NCBI GenBank assembly: GCA_942491735.1
Contig: CALOCN010000008.1
Span: 310,001 to 374,000 of the forward strand
Source: CALOCN01 sp942491735
GTDB taxonomy: Bacteria > Eisenbacteria > RBG-16-71-46 > JABDJR01
Direction: 5' to 3'
DNA length: 64,000 bases
Below are positions 56,920 through 64,000 of the stretch, one piece after another. Position numbers and translations under genes: made by a program. The notes under the pieces are model-generated. The model saw nothing but the letters and a program-made list of their open reading frames with translations. It did not search any database and was not told the DNA's origin. The number at the start of each line of letters is the position of its first letter. Position 1 is the first letter of the stretch.

Positions 56920-58218
56920 TCAAAGACGGGTCCCGAGACCCCCCTCGCCGCTCTTGAGCAGGGCGTAGCGGAAGGCCACCGGTCCCAGCAGCTGATTGAA
57001 GGCGATCAGGGCCAGGGCGATGGTACGGATGGCCGGGCCCCAATCGGGAAAGGTGCGCGCCACGATCGAGGCGATGCCGAGGGTCACGCCGGCCTGGGCC
57101 ACGAAACCGGTCCAGCCCAGTCGGCGCACGGTGTCGCTCCCGCCCCGGCTGATCGTTTCTCCCCAGGCCGTTGCCCCCCAGGTGAGGGCAATCCGGGTCA
57201 GGGCCAGGATGACGGTCACCAACCAGGCCGTTCGCAGCGCTCCCAGATCCAGGGAGGCACCGCCGATGGCGAAGAACACCACATAGACCGGAAGCGAACT
57301 GCGCTCGATCGCGTGGATGAACCGCTCTCCGTAGCGGGTCGCGTTCTCGACCACGAACCCGGCCACCATGCAAAGGAGTAGTGCTTCCAGGTGGAACGCA
57401 CGCGCGAACTGGGAGATCAACAGCGACGCGCCCACGATGAACAGGGGCAGGACGGCGCCGATGCCCCGCATGTAGCCGGTCACCAGCAGACCGACCAGGA
57501 CGCCCCCGATCAGCGACCCCCCCACGGTCCAGGCCAACTCCCGCACGAACCCGGGATCCACGCTTTCGCCCGGTGAGGACAGGACCCAGATCAGGGGAAG
57601 CAGCACGGTGATGAGAACGAGCACCAGCACATCCTTGACCACGGTGACGCCGAGCACGGTCTGGGTGAACACGCCCTTGGAGCGGTACTCGTTGATCAGG
57701 GCGACCACGGTTGCCGGTGAGTTGGCGACTCCGATGAGCCCGACCACCAGCGAGGCGCCCACCAGTTGAACCCGGGTGAGCCCGGTCAGGAAGTCCACCC
57801 GGGGGAGAAGCACCCAGGCCAGGGCCGCGAGCCCGCTAAAGACGATCAAGGTCTGCAGGAGGGTGATGCCCAGGATGCTCCGCGCGCGGGAGCGCAGGGC
57901 GCCGACCTTGAGCTCTCCCCCGGCGGTAAAGGCGATGAGGGTGAGCGCGAGATCATCGATGAGCTGCAGTTTGGCCACCACCGGTCCGGTGAGGAACCCG
58001 GACACGAACGGCCCGCAGAGGATGCCGGCGAGAATGTACCCGGTGATCCGTGGGAGGCGCAGGGGGATCACGAGGTGCCCGACCAGGTAGCCGATGATCA
58101 GGATGAAGCCGAGGCTGACCGTGGCCTGATGCTCCAGGGAGGTCAGGTCCCCCAGGTTGAACCATCGAGCCAGGGCCATGAGGGCGGCGAGCAGACCCGC
58201 GGCAAGGAACCGGCTCAC
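56920..58218 (-). CDS. CPA2-type cation/proton antiporter (second of the pair)
   Basis: A 432-residue membrane protein with about 12 helices of the KefB/NapA type: YLVGHLVIPLRLPRITGYILAGILCGPF near the N-terminus, VVGLIGVANSPATVVALINEY near 150 and DVLVLVLITVLLPLIW near 190. It lacks cytoplasmic RCK domains. Its start overlaps the preceding antiporter gene by 4 bp. Confidence 0.88.
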   Translation of the reverse strand: MSRFLAAGLLAALMALARWFNLGDLTSLEHQATVSLGFILIIGYLVGHLVIPLRLPRITGYILAGILCGPFVSGFLTGPVVAKLQLIDDLALTLIAFTAGGELKVGALRSRARSILGITLLQTLIVFSGLAALAWVLLPRVDFLTGLTRVQLVGASLVVGLIGVANSPATVVALINEYRSKGVFTQTVLGVTVVKDVLVLVLITVLLPLIWVLSSPGESVDPGFVRELAWTVGGSLIGGVLVGLLVTGYMRGIGAVLPLFIVGASLLISQFARAFHLEALLLCMVAGFVVENATRYGERFIHAIERSSLPVYVVFFAIGGASLDLGALRTAWLVTVILALTRIALTWGATAWGETISRGGSDTVRRLGWTGFVAQAGVTLGIASIVARTFPDWGPAIRTIALALIAFNQLLGPVAFRYALLKSGEGGLGTRL

Positions 58219-59426
58219 GATGCGTCCTCATCGACGACCAGCGCCCGTTCGAACAGGGGCCCCGAGAACCAGGTCAGGGCAACCGAGGCAACCAGCACGG
58301 CGGAGAACACCGCATCGGAGAGTGGATCCCGATAGACCAGGTAGTAGCTCACCGCGATGGCCACCGACATTGCTCCCTGCGGCAGCAGGCCCAGCCACCA
58401 GGACTTGCCGACCCGGTACGGCAGACGCACCGTGCCGATGGCCAGCCGCGCCGATCCGAACTTGGACACGATCCGGACCGCGATGAGGAGAAGGGTGATG
58501 AGGTAGCCGGCCGGTTGGTCGAAGCGCCAGAGCGCGCCGGCCAGCACCAGCAACATGACGTAGATGGGCCGTTCCATCCGCAACAGGAGATGCACCAGGG
58601 CCTCGTGCCGTGGGGCCAGGTTCCCGATGACCATGCCCGCGGACAGGCTCACCACCAGGGGAGAGAGATGGAAGACCGAGGCCAGACCACCGATGAAGAT
58701 GGCCATGCCCAGGACGACCAGCACGGTTTCATCGCCAAGCGTGGTGGTCCTCAGGAGCAGCAGAAAGACCGCGCCGAGGAGCCATCCCCCCAGGATGCTG
58801 GCCACGATCCACAGGATCGGGCTCAGGTCGGTGGCGCCGGTCACGTCCTCGGTCACGTGCCAGACCCCGAACAGGATCACCACCGCGGCCAGGGCCACCA
58901 GGGGGGCGAAGGCGGAGACGAAGCGGAGCAGGCCGGCCGGGTGACCGGTCCTCGCCGAGTGGGGCGCGTGAACCGCGGCCTCACTGGGGGAGCTGAGGGC
59001 GATCACCGAGGCAAGACAAAGGGCGGCCCGCAGGCGGGCATCGATTCCGGCGGACTCGGGAGCAAACCACCACAGCACCGCGCCGAGCAGGGCGAAGGCG
59101 ATCAGCATCGCGGTGGCGGATTCGGTGAACGCGACCCGGAAGTAGGAGAGGGGAAAGCGGATCAGGTTCGCGACGCGCAACTGGGCCCCGACCAGGAGTC
59201 CAATCCAGGACAGGGCGAGGGCAAGGAAGGGTTCCAGGCCGCTCATCGTGGTGTGATCCAGGATGCGCAGACCGTAGGGGCCCATGAGGGCGCCGACGAG
59301 GACGAACTCGGTTCCGGAGAGGAAGAATCGCTGGAGCCACGAACCGGGTTTGGCCCGGGTGTAGAGGAGCTGGCCGAACACGAATCCAACCGAGCCGATG
59401 AGGATGAGGGCGAGAAGCGCGTTCAT
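58215..59426 (-). CDS. CPA2-type cation/proton antiporter (first of the pair)
   Basis: A 403-residue membrane protein with ~12 helices. SVIALSSPSEAAVHAPHSARTGH corresponds to the central broken-helix region, and FLGMAIFIGGLASVFHLSPLVVSLSAGMVIGNL-type segments resemble antiporters. It appears related to, but is clearly different from, the downstream antiporter. Upstream lie PII-like and EIIA genes, so transport is probably regulated by them. Confidence 0.82.
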   Translation of the reverse strand: MNALLALILIGSVGFVFGQLLYTRAKPGSWLQRFFLSGTEFVLVGALMGPYGLRILDHTTMSGLEPFLALALSWIGLLVGAQLRVANLIRFPLSYFRVAFTESATAMLIAFALLGAVLWWFAPESAGIDARLRAALCLASVIALSSPSEAAVHAPHSARTGHPAGLLRFVSAFAPLVALAAVVILFGVWHVTEDVTGATDLSPILWIVASILGGWLLGAVFLLLLRTTTLGDETVLVVLGMAIFIGGLASVFHLSPLVVSLSAGMVIGNLAPRHEALVHLLLRMERPIYVMLLVLAGALWRFDQPAGYLITLLLIAVRIVSKFGSARLAIGTVRLPYRVGKSWWLGLLPQGAMSVAIAVSYYLVYRDPLSDAVFSAVLVASVALTWFSGPLFERALVVDEDAS

Positions 59427-59453
59427 TCCACGGACGGCGGGGGGGCGCCGTTG

Positions 59454-59792
59454 TCAGCTCAATTCCGGCTTGAGTCCGTAGGTTTCGTCGAGGGGCACGG
59501 TAAAGGCGATGCCGGCGCCCGGTTCGTCGAAGGAGCCACAGATCTCCTCGATGAGTTGGATGGCCTGGGAGACCTTCTCGTCGGTGATCACCGAGAGGAT
59601 CGTCTTGTTGTAGGGGCGGCTCCCGCTGAGCAGGGACTGGAATCCCGCGAAGATCGGCACGTCCTGACCGAGGATCCGGCCCATCCCCATGCTGTCGATC
59701 ACCGTGGCGCCGGTGATTCCGAGTTCGACGTACCCCGAAAGGACCTCGTCCAGCTTCTCCTCCTGATTGAGTACGAAAACGAAAAGCTTCAC
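59454..59792 (-). CDS. PII-like signalling protein
   Basis: A 112-residue protein with the ferredoxin-like beta-alpha-beta pattern of PII: MKLFVFVLNQEEKLDEVLSGYVELGITGATVIDSMGMGRIL, then a T-loop-like insert and KTILSVITDEKVSQAIQLIEEICG. The classical PII signature (the YRGAEY T-loop) is missing, so this is a PII-like protein that may bind a different ligand, such as a nucleotide or bicarbonate. It lies 8 bp downstream of the EIIA gene. Confidence 0.8.
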   Translation of the reverse strand: MKLFVFVLNQEEKLDEVLSGYVELGITGATVIDSMGMGRILGQDVPIFAGFQSLLSGSRPYNKTILSVITDEKVSQAIQLIEEICGSFDEPGAGIAFTVPLDETYGLKPELS

Positions 59793-59800
59793 AGGGTCCC

Positions 59801-60262
59801 CTATCGGCCGACTTCGACCGATTCCAGAAGTTCGAACGCCTCGGCGGGGTTCGTCGCCTTGCGCAGCGTGGTGAAGAACCGCGGATCCTTGCTCAGTCGT
59901 GCAATCCGGGCCAGGATCTTCATGTGGAGACCGGGCGTCCTGGGTGTTCCCAGCAGCAGGAAGATCACGAAGACCGGCTCCTCGTCCAACGACTCGAAAT
60001 CGACGCCTTTCGGAAACAGACCCAGAGCCAGTTTGGGTGCGCTCATGTTGGGAATGTCGGCGTGGGGAATCGCCAGCCCGTTCCCGATGCCGGTGGAAAC
60101 GATGCCTTCACGGTTGAGCAGCAGCTGCATCAATTGGTCCGGGTCCCCCACCAGTCCGGTTCCCGCGGCAACGTCCACCACGAGACGCAGCGCGCTGCGC
60201 TTGTCCGCGGCGCTGAGATCCACCGCCACACATTCCGGTTCCAGATAGTCGAGCAGTCGCAA
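59801..60262 (-). CDS. PTS EIIA-type (PtsN-like) protein
   Basis: A 153-residue EIIA-nitrogen-like domain: MRLLDYLEPECVAVDLSAADKRSALRLVVDVA, ISTGIGNGLAIPHADIP with the phosphorylatable His near residue 73 (IPH), and FVIFLLLGTPRTPGLHMKILARIARL. EIIA proteins of this type regulate K+ and other transporters by phosphorylation state. First gene of a four-gene operon with PII-like and two antiporter genes. Confidence 0.9.
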   Translation of the reverse strand: MRLLDYLEPECVAVDLSAADKRSALRLVVDVAAGTGLVGDPDQLMQLLLNREGIVSTGIGNGLAIPHADIPNMSAPKLALGLFPKGVDFESLDEEPVFVIFLLLGTPRTPGLHMKILARIARLSKDPRFFTTLRKATNPAEAFELLESVEVGR

Positions 60263-60307
60263 GGTAGGGATCGGTGGTCTCCGCGGGGCGGGGCCCCGTC
60301 GATTCGA

Positions 60308-60754
60308 TTACGCCTGTCCGGTGCGTTCCAGTAGTCGTTCCAACTCCGAGGCCGCCCGCCGAACGTCCTCACCCGCGGCCGGGTCCATGGCTCCCAGACG
60401 GGGCATGGCCGAATCCATGGCGGTCTGGACCCGCTCCAGATCGATGCGCAGCCCCGGGACCCCGGCCGCCCGTACCACCAGGTCCCTGGCGGCCTGGGCG
60501 TGGCGGCTGGCCGAGCTGAAGTTGCGCTGATCGATCTCATGGCCGGCCAGGACCAACTCGGCCCGCGCCTGCCACAGGTATCCTCGGCCCTCGGCGAGGA
60601 GGGCACGTTCGGTGAGGTCCAGGATCTCGTCCTGGAACGCCGACTCCATGGTCCGCATGCGATCGGCGTTGCGACGCACCGGCAGGTGGCCGACGTACCA
60701 TCCCACCGAAAGCAGAACGAGGGTTGCGACAAGGACGGAGATGGCTCGGGTCAT
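60308..60754 (-). CDS. Membrane-anchored helical protein of unknown function
   Basis: 148 residues from the ATG at 60754. One membrane segment (residues 4-24, ISVLVATLVLLSVGWYVGHL) is followed by charged helices (RTMESAFQDEILDLTERALLAEGRGYLWQARAELVLAGHEI). No catalytic motif. A structural or sensory role is possible. Separate from the EIIA operon by 45 bp. Confidence 0.65.
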   Translation of the reverse strand: MTRAISVLVATLVLLSVGWYVGHLPVRRNADRMRTMESAFQDEILDLTERALLAEGRGYLWQARAELVLAGHEIDQRNFSSASRHAQAARDLVVRAAGVPGLRIDLERVQTAMDSAMPRLGAMDPAAGEDVRRAASELERLLERTGQA

Positions 60755-60848
60755 TCGGTAACGAGTGCTCCCGGCACGTGAAAAGAGGACCAAGCACGAG
60801 CAGTAAACGGATAGTATTTCCGGCACTTAGGGAGGTCAACGGGATTCT

Positions 60849-62918
60849 ATGAAGCAGAGTTTGGGTCTGGCCACGGTTCTCGTCGCGGGCTTGGCGGCCG
60901 TTGTAGGACGGCTTGCCGGGGGCCCCGCGGTGCTGGGTATCGCGGGGGGCGCGGTGGGATTCCTGCTGGCTCCGGGTCTGGCCGTCGCGATCCGGGTCGC
61001 CCCGGGAGAACGACTGTGGCTGGGCATTTCCCGGGCCCTGTTCCTGGGGCCCCTCCTTTCCGGCGTCTGGATGAGCACCGTCCTGGCCCTGGGCATGCCC
61101 CTGTTCACCTCCGCGTTGCTTTGGGTCGCGCTGTCCACGGTGGCCGCGCTGGCCGTGGTCGGTACCGCCCGGCGCGAGGTCTGGTCCGAACGACTCCCGG
61201 CGTGGGACCGACAGCTCATCCTCTGGTGCCTGGTCCTGGCGGCGGTGGTGCTGGTTCCCCACGCCCTGAGGGAGTGGATCCGCTTTCGCAGCGATGCCTG
61301 GTTCCATACCGCGGTCACCCTCGAGGTACTGCAGCGTGGCTTGCCGGCCGGGGACCCGTACTTTGCCGGGCTCGAACTGAACTACATGACCTTCTATCAC
61401 GCCCTCCTGGCCGGCTGGTCGTCCCTGGCCGGGGTCCTGGCCTGGGATCTGGGCGGCGTGCTCAACGCGGGGTGGCTGGTCTCCCTGGCGGCAGGCGCCT
61501 ACTCGCTGTCGATCCAGGCCGGTCGAACGGGACGGGAAGCGTTCTTTGCCTCGTTGTTCGTGGTGCTGGGATTGAGCAGTCTGTTCTGGGCCTGGATCCC
61601 GCTCAAGGTGGCCAAGGGGCTCCTGGGGGAGACGTCCGGCGGGGAACATGTCACCCGGCTGCTGCAACCCTTGCCGTTCACGTTTGATCGCGTCGCCCTC
61701 GTTACCTCCAACTACGGAAGCCCGCCCCCGCTCATCAACAAGTACCTGGTCATGACCGCGTTCAGCGGCAGCCTGACCGCCATGATCTGGGTGTTCGAGG
61801 CGCTGGTCGGGCTGGCCCGAGCCCGGGTGGAAATGGGCTCCCCCACGGATCGGGCGTGGGCCGAGCATCGTCAACGGCTGGGGCAGGCGTCCGATGTCCA
61901 TTCCGATACGTCCTGGGTTTGGCTGCTGGTTCCGGCCGCCCTGGGTTCCTGGATCTGGCATCCGGCCATGGGGCTGGCGGTGGGCCTGGCCCTGGCCATC
62001 ACCGCGATCTCGGTTGTCGCCTTTCCCGGATCGATTGGTCGGGAAACGGTGAAGCGGGCAGTGGTCCCCTATATCGCCGGCTCGATTCTTGGCGCGCCCT
62101 GGCTTCTTGCCGCGACGGGTCGCTCCAACGGACCCTTTCCGCTCGGGTTGTCCCCGGCCTGGGCCGCCATCCTGGTGGCGGGGACCGCGGCGATCCTCTT
62201 TGGCGGTAGTGCGTTGTTCCGCATGCGGGGTGAAGGCGCCGAGGCGCTCCTGCGCCGGCTCGCCCTGGCCATGGCGGCGGTGTCGTTCTGCATCGTGCTC
62301 CCCTTTCCCAACACCACGGACAAGATGCCGTTTGCGTTCTTCCTTCTTCTGGGAGTTGCCGGAGGCTGGTCCCTGGCGGGGCTATGGGATCGCGTGGCAA
62401 GACGGGTGGGAGGACGGATGGCCTGGGTGGTGCCCGCCCTGATCCTGCTTCCCGCCACGGTGCTGTGTGTCGCCTCGGTGCTTGCCGACCCATCCCGTCC
62501 GCTGCCCAGCCGGGACGAAGCGGAACTCTACCGGTGGGTCCGCGAAGAGACGCCCCATCCCTCGGTGATCGTGGACACCCCGGAGCGCTTCGAGATCCTG
62601 GTCCGGGGCGAACGGCGGCAGTACTGGGGTCGTGAGCGGTACGCGCGTCTGTGGGGCTACCCCGACGAGGTCGTTTCCCGCCGCCGCGGCGTGGTCACCT
62701 CGCTGTACGCTGCGGCCGCCGACTCGCTGGAGTACCAGAGCGCGGTCGGTGAGCTGGTCGCCTTTTCCAGGGCCCGGGAGCTGCCGGTCTATGTGGTGGT
62801 CCGTACGGCCGACGGTCCCGTGTGGCCCGCGCTCCCCGAGGGACTGGTCGCGGTGTGGGAAAATCCGGCGGCGCGGGTCTACCGGGTGCTGCCGGGGGGG
62901 GTGGAATCCGCTCCGTAG
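60849..62918 (+). CDS. Large polytopic membrane protein, GT-C-like
   Basis: 689 residues with 12-13 predicted helices and a soluble C-terminal domain. FRSDAWFHTAVTLEVLQRGLPAGDPYFAGLELNYMTFYHALLAGW after helix 4 resembles the large first loop of GT-C glycosyltransferases (acidic D-x-W/H motif). The last ~150 residues (DEAELYRWVREETPHPSVIVDTPERFEILVRGERRQYW) match the C-terminal domain of such proteins. Substrate unknown. The gene ends 40 bp inside the convergent SDR gene. Confidence 0.65.
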   Translation: MKQSLGLATVLVAGLAAVVGRLAGGPAVLGIAGGAVGFLLAPGLAVAIRVAPGERLWLGISRALFLGPLLSGVWMSTVLALGMPLFTSALLWVALSTVAALAVVGTARREVWSERLPAWDRQLILWCLVLAAVVLVPHALREWIRFRSDAWFHTAVTLEVLQRGLPAGDPYFAGLELNYMTFYHALLAGWSSLAGVLAWDLGGVLNAGWLVSLAAGAYSLSIQAGRTGREAFFASLFVVLGLSSLFWAWIPLKVAKGLLGETSGGEHVTRLLQPLPFTFDRVALVTSNYGSPPPLINKYLVMTAFSGSLTAMIWVFEALVGLARARVEMGSPTDRAWAEHRQRLGQASDVHSDTSWVWLLVPAALGSWIWHPAMGLAVGLALAITAISVVAFPGSIGRETVKRAVVPYIAGSILGAPWLLAATGRSNGPFPLGLSPAWAAILVAGTAAILFGGSALFRMRGEGAEALLRRLALAMAAVSFCIVLPFPNTTDKMPFAFFLLLGVAGGWSLAGLWDRVARRVGGRMAWVVPALILLPATVLCVASVLADPSRPLPSRDEAELYRWVREETPHPSVIVDTPERFEILVRGERRQYWGRERYARLWGYPDEVVSRRRGVVTSLYAAAADSLEYQSAVGELVAFSRARELPVYVVVRTADGPVWPALPEGLVAVWENPAARVYRVLPGGVESAP

Positions 62919-64000
62919 ACCCGGTCGGAGGCAAGTGCGCTGGGGGAAGTGGAAAGCGGGTTGGTCTCGGCCCTGGCCCGGATGCCCTTGAGCATGCCGT
63001 GGAACACGATCCCGTGCAGCGGCGCAACCGCCGCCCAGTAGACCAACCCTCCCAATCCTCGGGGCCGGAACCGCGCGGTCTGCTCCAGTCGGCTCTTTCC
63101 GCTTGCCGTTTGCGTGATACGGAAGTCGAGTTCCGCCACCCCGGGGAGCCGCATCTCGGAGCGCAGGGAAAGCAGGCGGTTGGGCTCCGCGACGATAACC
63201 CGCCAGAATCCAACGGCATCCCCATAGGCCAGCTCCGCGGCATTGCGTCGCCCCCGCGCCAACCCCGGACCCCCGACCAGTTTGTCCAGGACACCCCGGA
63301 GGCGCCAGAGCCAGTTCCCGCCGAACCAGCCATCCTTTCCGCCCACGCGGGAAACGGTCCGAAACACCTCCAGGGCCGGTGCGTTGATCAGGATGGAACG
63401 TGAGTCACGGTACGAGGTCCCCCCGGCCCAATCCGGATCCCCCGGAACGACACCGGCGTCGCTCCACTTCGTCTCGGGGGCTTCCAGGTTGGGAAGGGTG
63501 ACGGCGGCGGCGATCGCCTCGCCGACGGTTTGTCGGGGGAACGGCATGAGGCGCACCGCGTCTTCGTTGCGACAGACCACCGGGTTGCGCAGCCCTTCGG
63601 CCAGGGGGCGAGCGATCCGGGCGCTGAGGGGGGTCACGAGGTGGATCCACAGCGAGGACAGCCGCGGGGTCAGCACCGGCACCGGGAACACCCGTCTGCG
63701 GGGCAGGCCCAGCGACGAGGCCATGATCTGGAGGATCTCCTGGTAGTTCAGGACTTCCGGACCGCCGATATCCAGGGTTCGTCCCCGGGTTTCCGTGACT
63801 TCGAGGCAGGTCTCGAGATACTTCAGTACATCGCGGATGCCGATCGGTTGGCACCGGGTGCGTACCCAACGGGGAGTGATCATGACCGGGAGCCGTTCCA
63901 CCAGGTAGCGAAGGATCTCGAAGGACGCGGAACCGGACCCGATGATCATGGCGGCGCGGAGCACGGTGACCGGGACGCCGCCGCTCTCGAGCGCCGTCTC
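62879..64000 (-). CDS. SDR-family protein with DUF2867 domain (5' end beyond window)
   Basis: The visible 373+ codons include the end of an atypical short-chain dehydrogenase (TVLRAAMIIGSGSASFEILRYLVERLP, then DIGGPEVLNYQEILQIMASSLG) followed by a DUF2867 domain (KDGWFGGNWLWRLRGVLDKLVGGPGLARGRRN and LEQTARFRPRGLGGLVYWAAVAPLHGIVFHGML). The catalytic N-terminal Rossmann part is outside the window. Probably an NAD(P)-binding enzyme of unknown substrate. Confidence 0.85.
   Translation of the reverse strand, partial: ETALESGGVPVTVLRAAMIIGSGSASFEILRYLVERLPVMITPRWVRTRCQPIGIRDVLKYLETCLEVTETRGRTLDIGGPEVLNYQEILQIMASSLGLPRRRVFPVPVLTPRLSSLWIHLVTPLSARIARPLAEGLRNPVVCRNEDAVRLMPFPRQTVGEAIAAAVTLPNLEAPETKWSDAGVVPGDPDWAGGTSYRDSRSILINAPALEVFRTVSRVGGKDGWFGGNWLWRLRGVLDKLVGGPGLARGRRNAAELAYGDAVGFWRVIVAEPNRLLSLRSEMRLPGVAELDFRITQTASGKSRLEQTARFRPRGLGGLVYWAAVAPLHGIVFHGMLKGIRARAETNPLSTSPSALASDRVYGADSTPPGSTR

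Noticed and set aside
58515..60248. A 577-codon plus-strand frame rich in Gln, His, Glu and Gly
   Set aside because: Antisense to antiporter, PII-like and EIIA genes, all of which have clear motifs.

Overview
The first 27.4 kb is the distal part of a large chromosomal integron: an array of small gene cassettes separated by about 23 complete or damaged attC sites of roughly 130-137 bp. Most of these are near-identical to one another, as in a superintegron. Stop codons of cassette genes overlap the 5' core (consensus RYYYAAC), and each cassette begins just after the 3' core (GTTRRRY). The attI site and integrase gene must therefore lie to the left, outside the window. The remaining 36 kb is ordinary, more GC-rich bacterial chromosome with tight operons. 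The organism cannot be named from sequence alone. The GC-rich DNA, a secreted repeat protein with a FlgD/type IX-like C-terminal domain, and an M56 protease with IHG repeats would fit an uncultured FCB-type or neighbouring lineage (Eisenbacteria, Latescibacteria or Gemmatimonadota-like); this is inference.

Layout of the array: 1-1971 holds gene-less or decayed cassettes of one repeated family. 1968-6185 holds cassettes with paired lipoproteins, an unknown protein, a DUF3800-like protein and a HEPN-motif protein. 6392-7923 is an IS1380-family element inserted in the core of an attC site. 8058-9488 holds two intact HigBA toxin-antitoxin cassettes. 9490-13604 holds a sulfotransferase and an LRR-like protein among one full and two fragmentary IS110-family elements, all sitting at the same point of an attC core. 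13630-19164 holds a DUF2938 membrane protein, lipoproteins, a reverse-oriented HigBA pair, several decayed toxin-antitoxin modules, a frameshifted DUF3024 gene, an ABM-domain protein and a PhzF-like protein. 19308-27416 is a stretch with few recognisable attC sites, carrying an amidohydrolase, acetyltransferases, DinB, VOC and two secreted proteins.

From 27.4 to 36.6 kb there is a run of small accessory enzymes (an encapsulated-ferritin-like protein, VOC, DinB, YdeI-like, a GGCT-methyltransferase fusion) with several broken acetyltransferase genes, and no attC sites. From 36.6 to 64 kb the genes look like core chromosome: M20 peptidase, rhodanese, PAS-GGDEF, fluoride channel CrcB, a TIGR03960-type radical SAM protein, a BlaI/M56 pair with tandem operators, a six-gene operon (isoprenoid-synthase-like, hyuA, DUF1697, hyuB, inositol monophosphatase, MFS), a KptA-like protein, an EIIA / PII-like / double antiporter operon, a large membrane protein and an SDR-DUF2867 protein.

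The most interesting material is in the integron. Toxin-antitoxin cassettes carry their own promoters, with the start codon 6-7 nt after the -10 box. Toxins are repeatedly lost while antitoxins are kept. Two attC sites have collapsed to 19 bp. IS110 elements have used the attC core as a target, and the leader of the intact copy carries segments matching the target-element junction, as expected of a bridge RNA.
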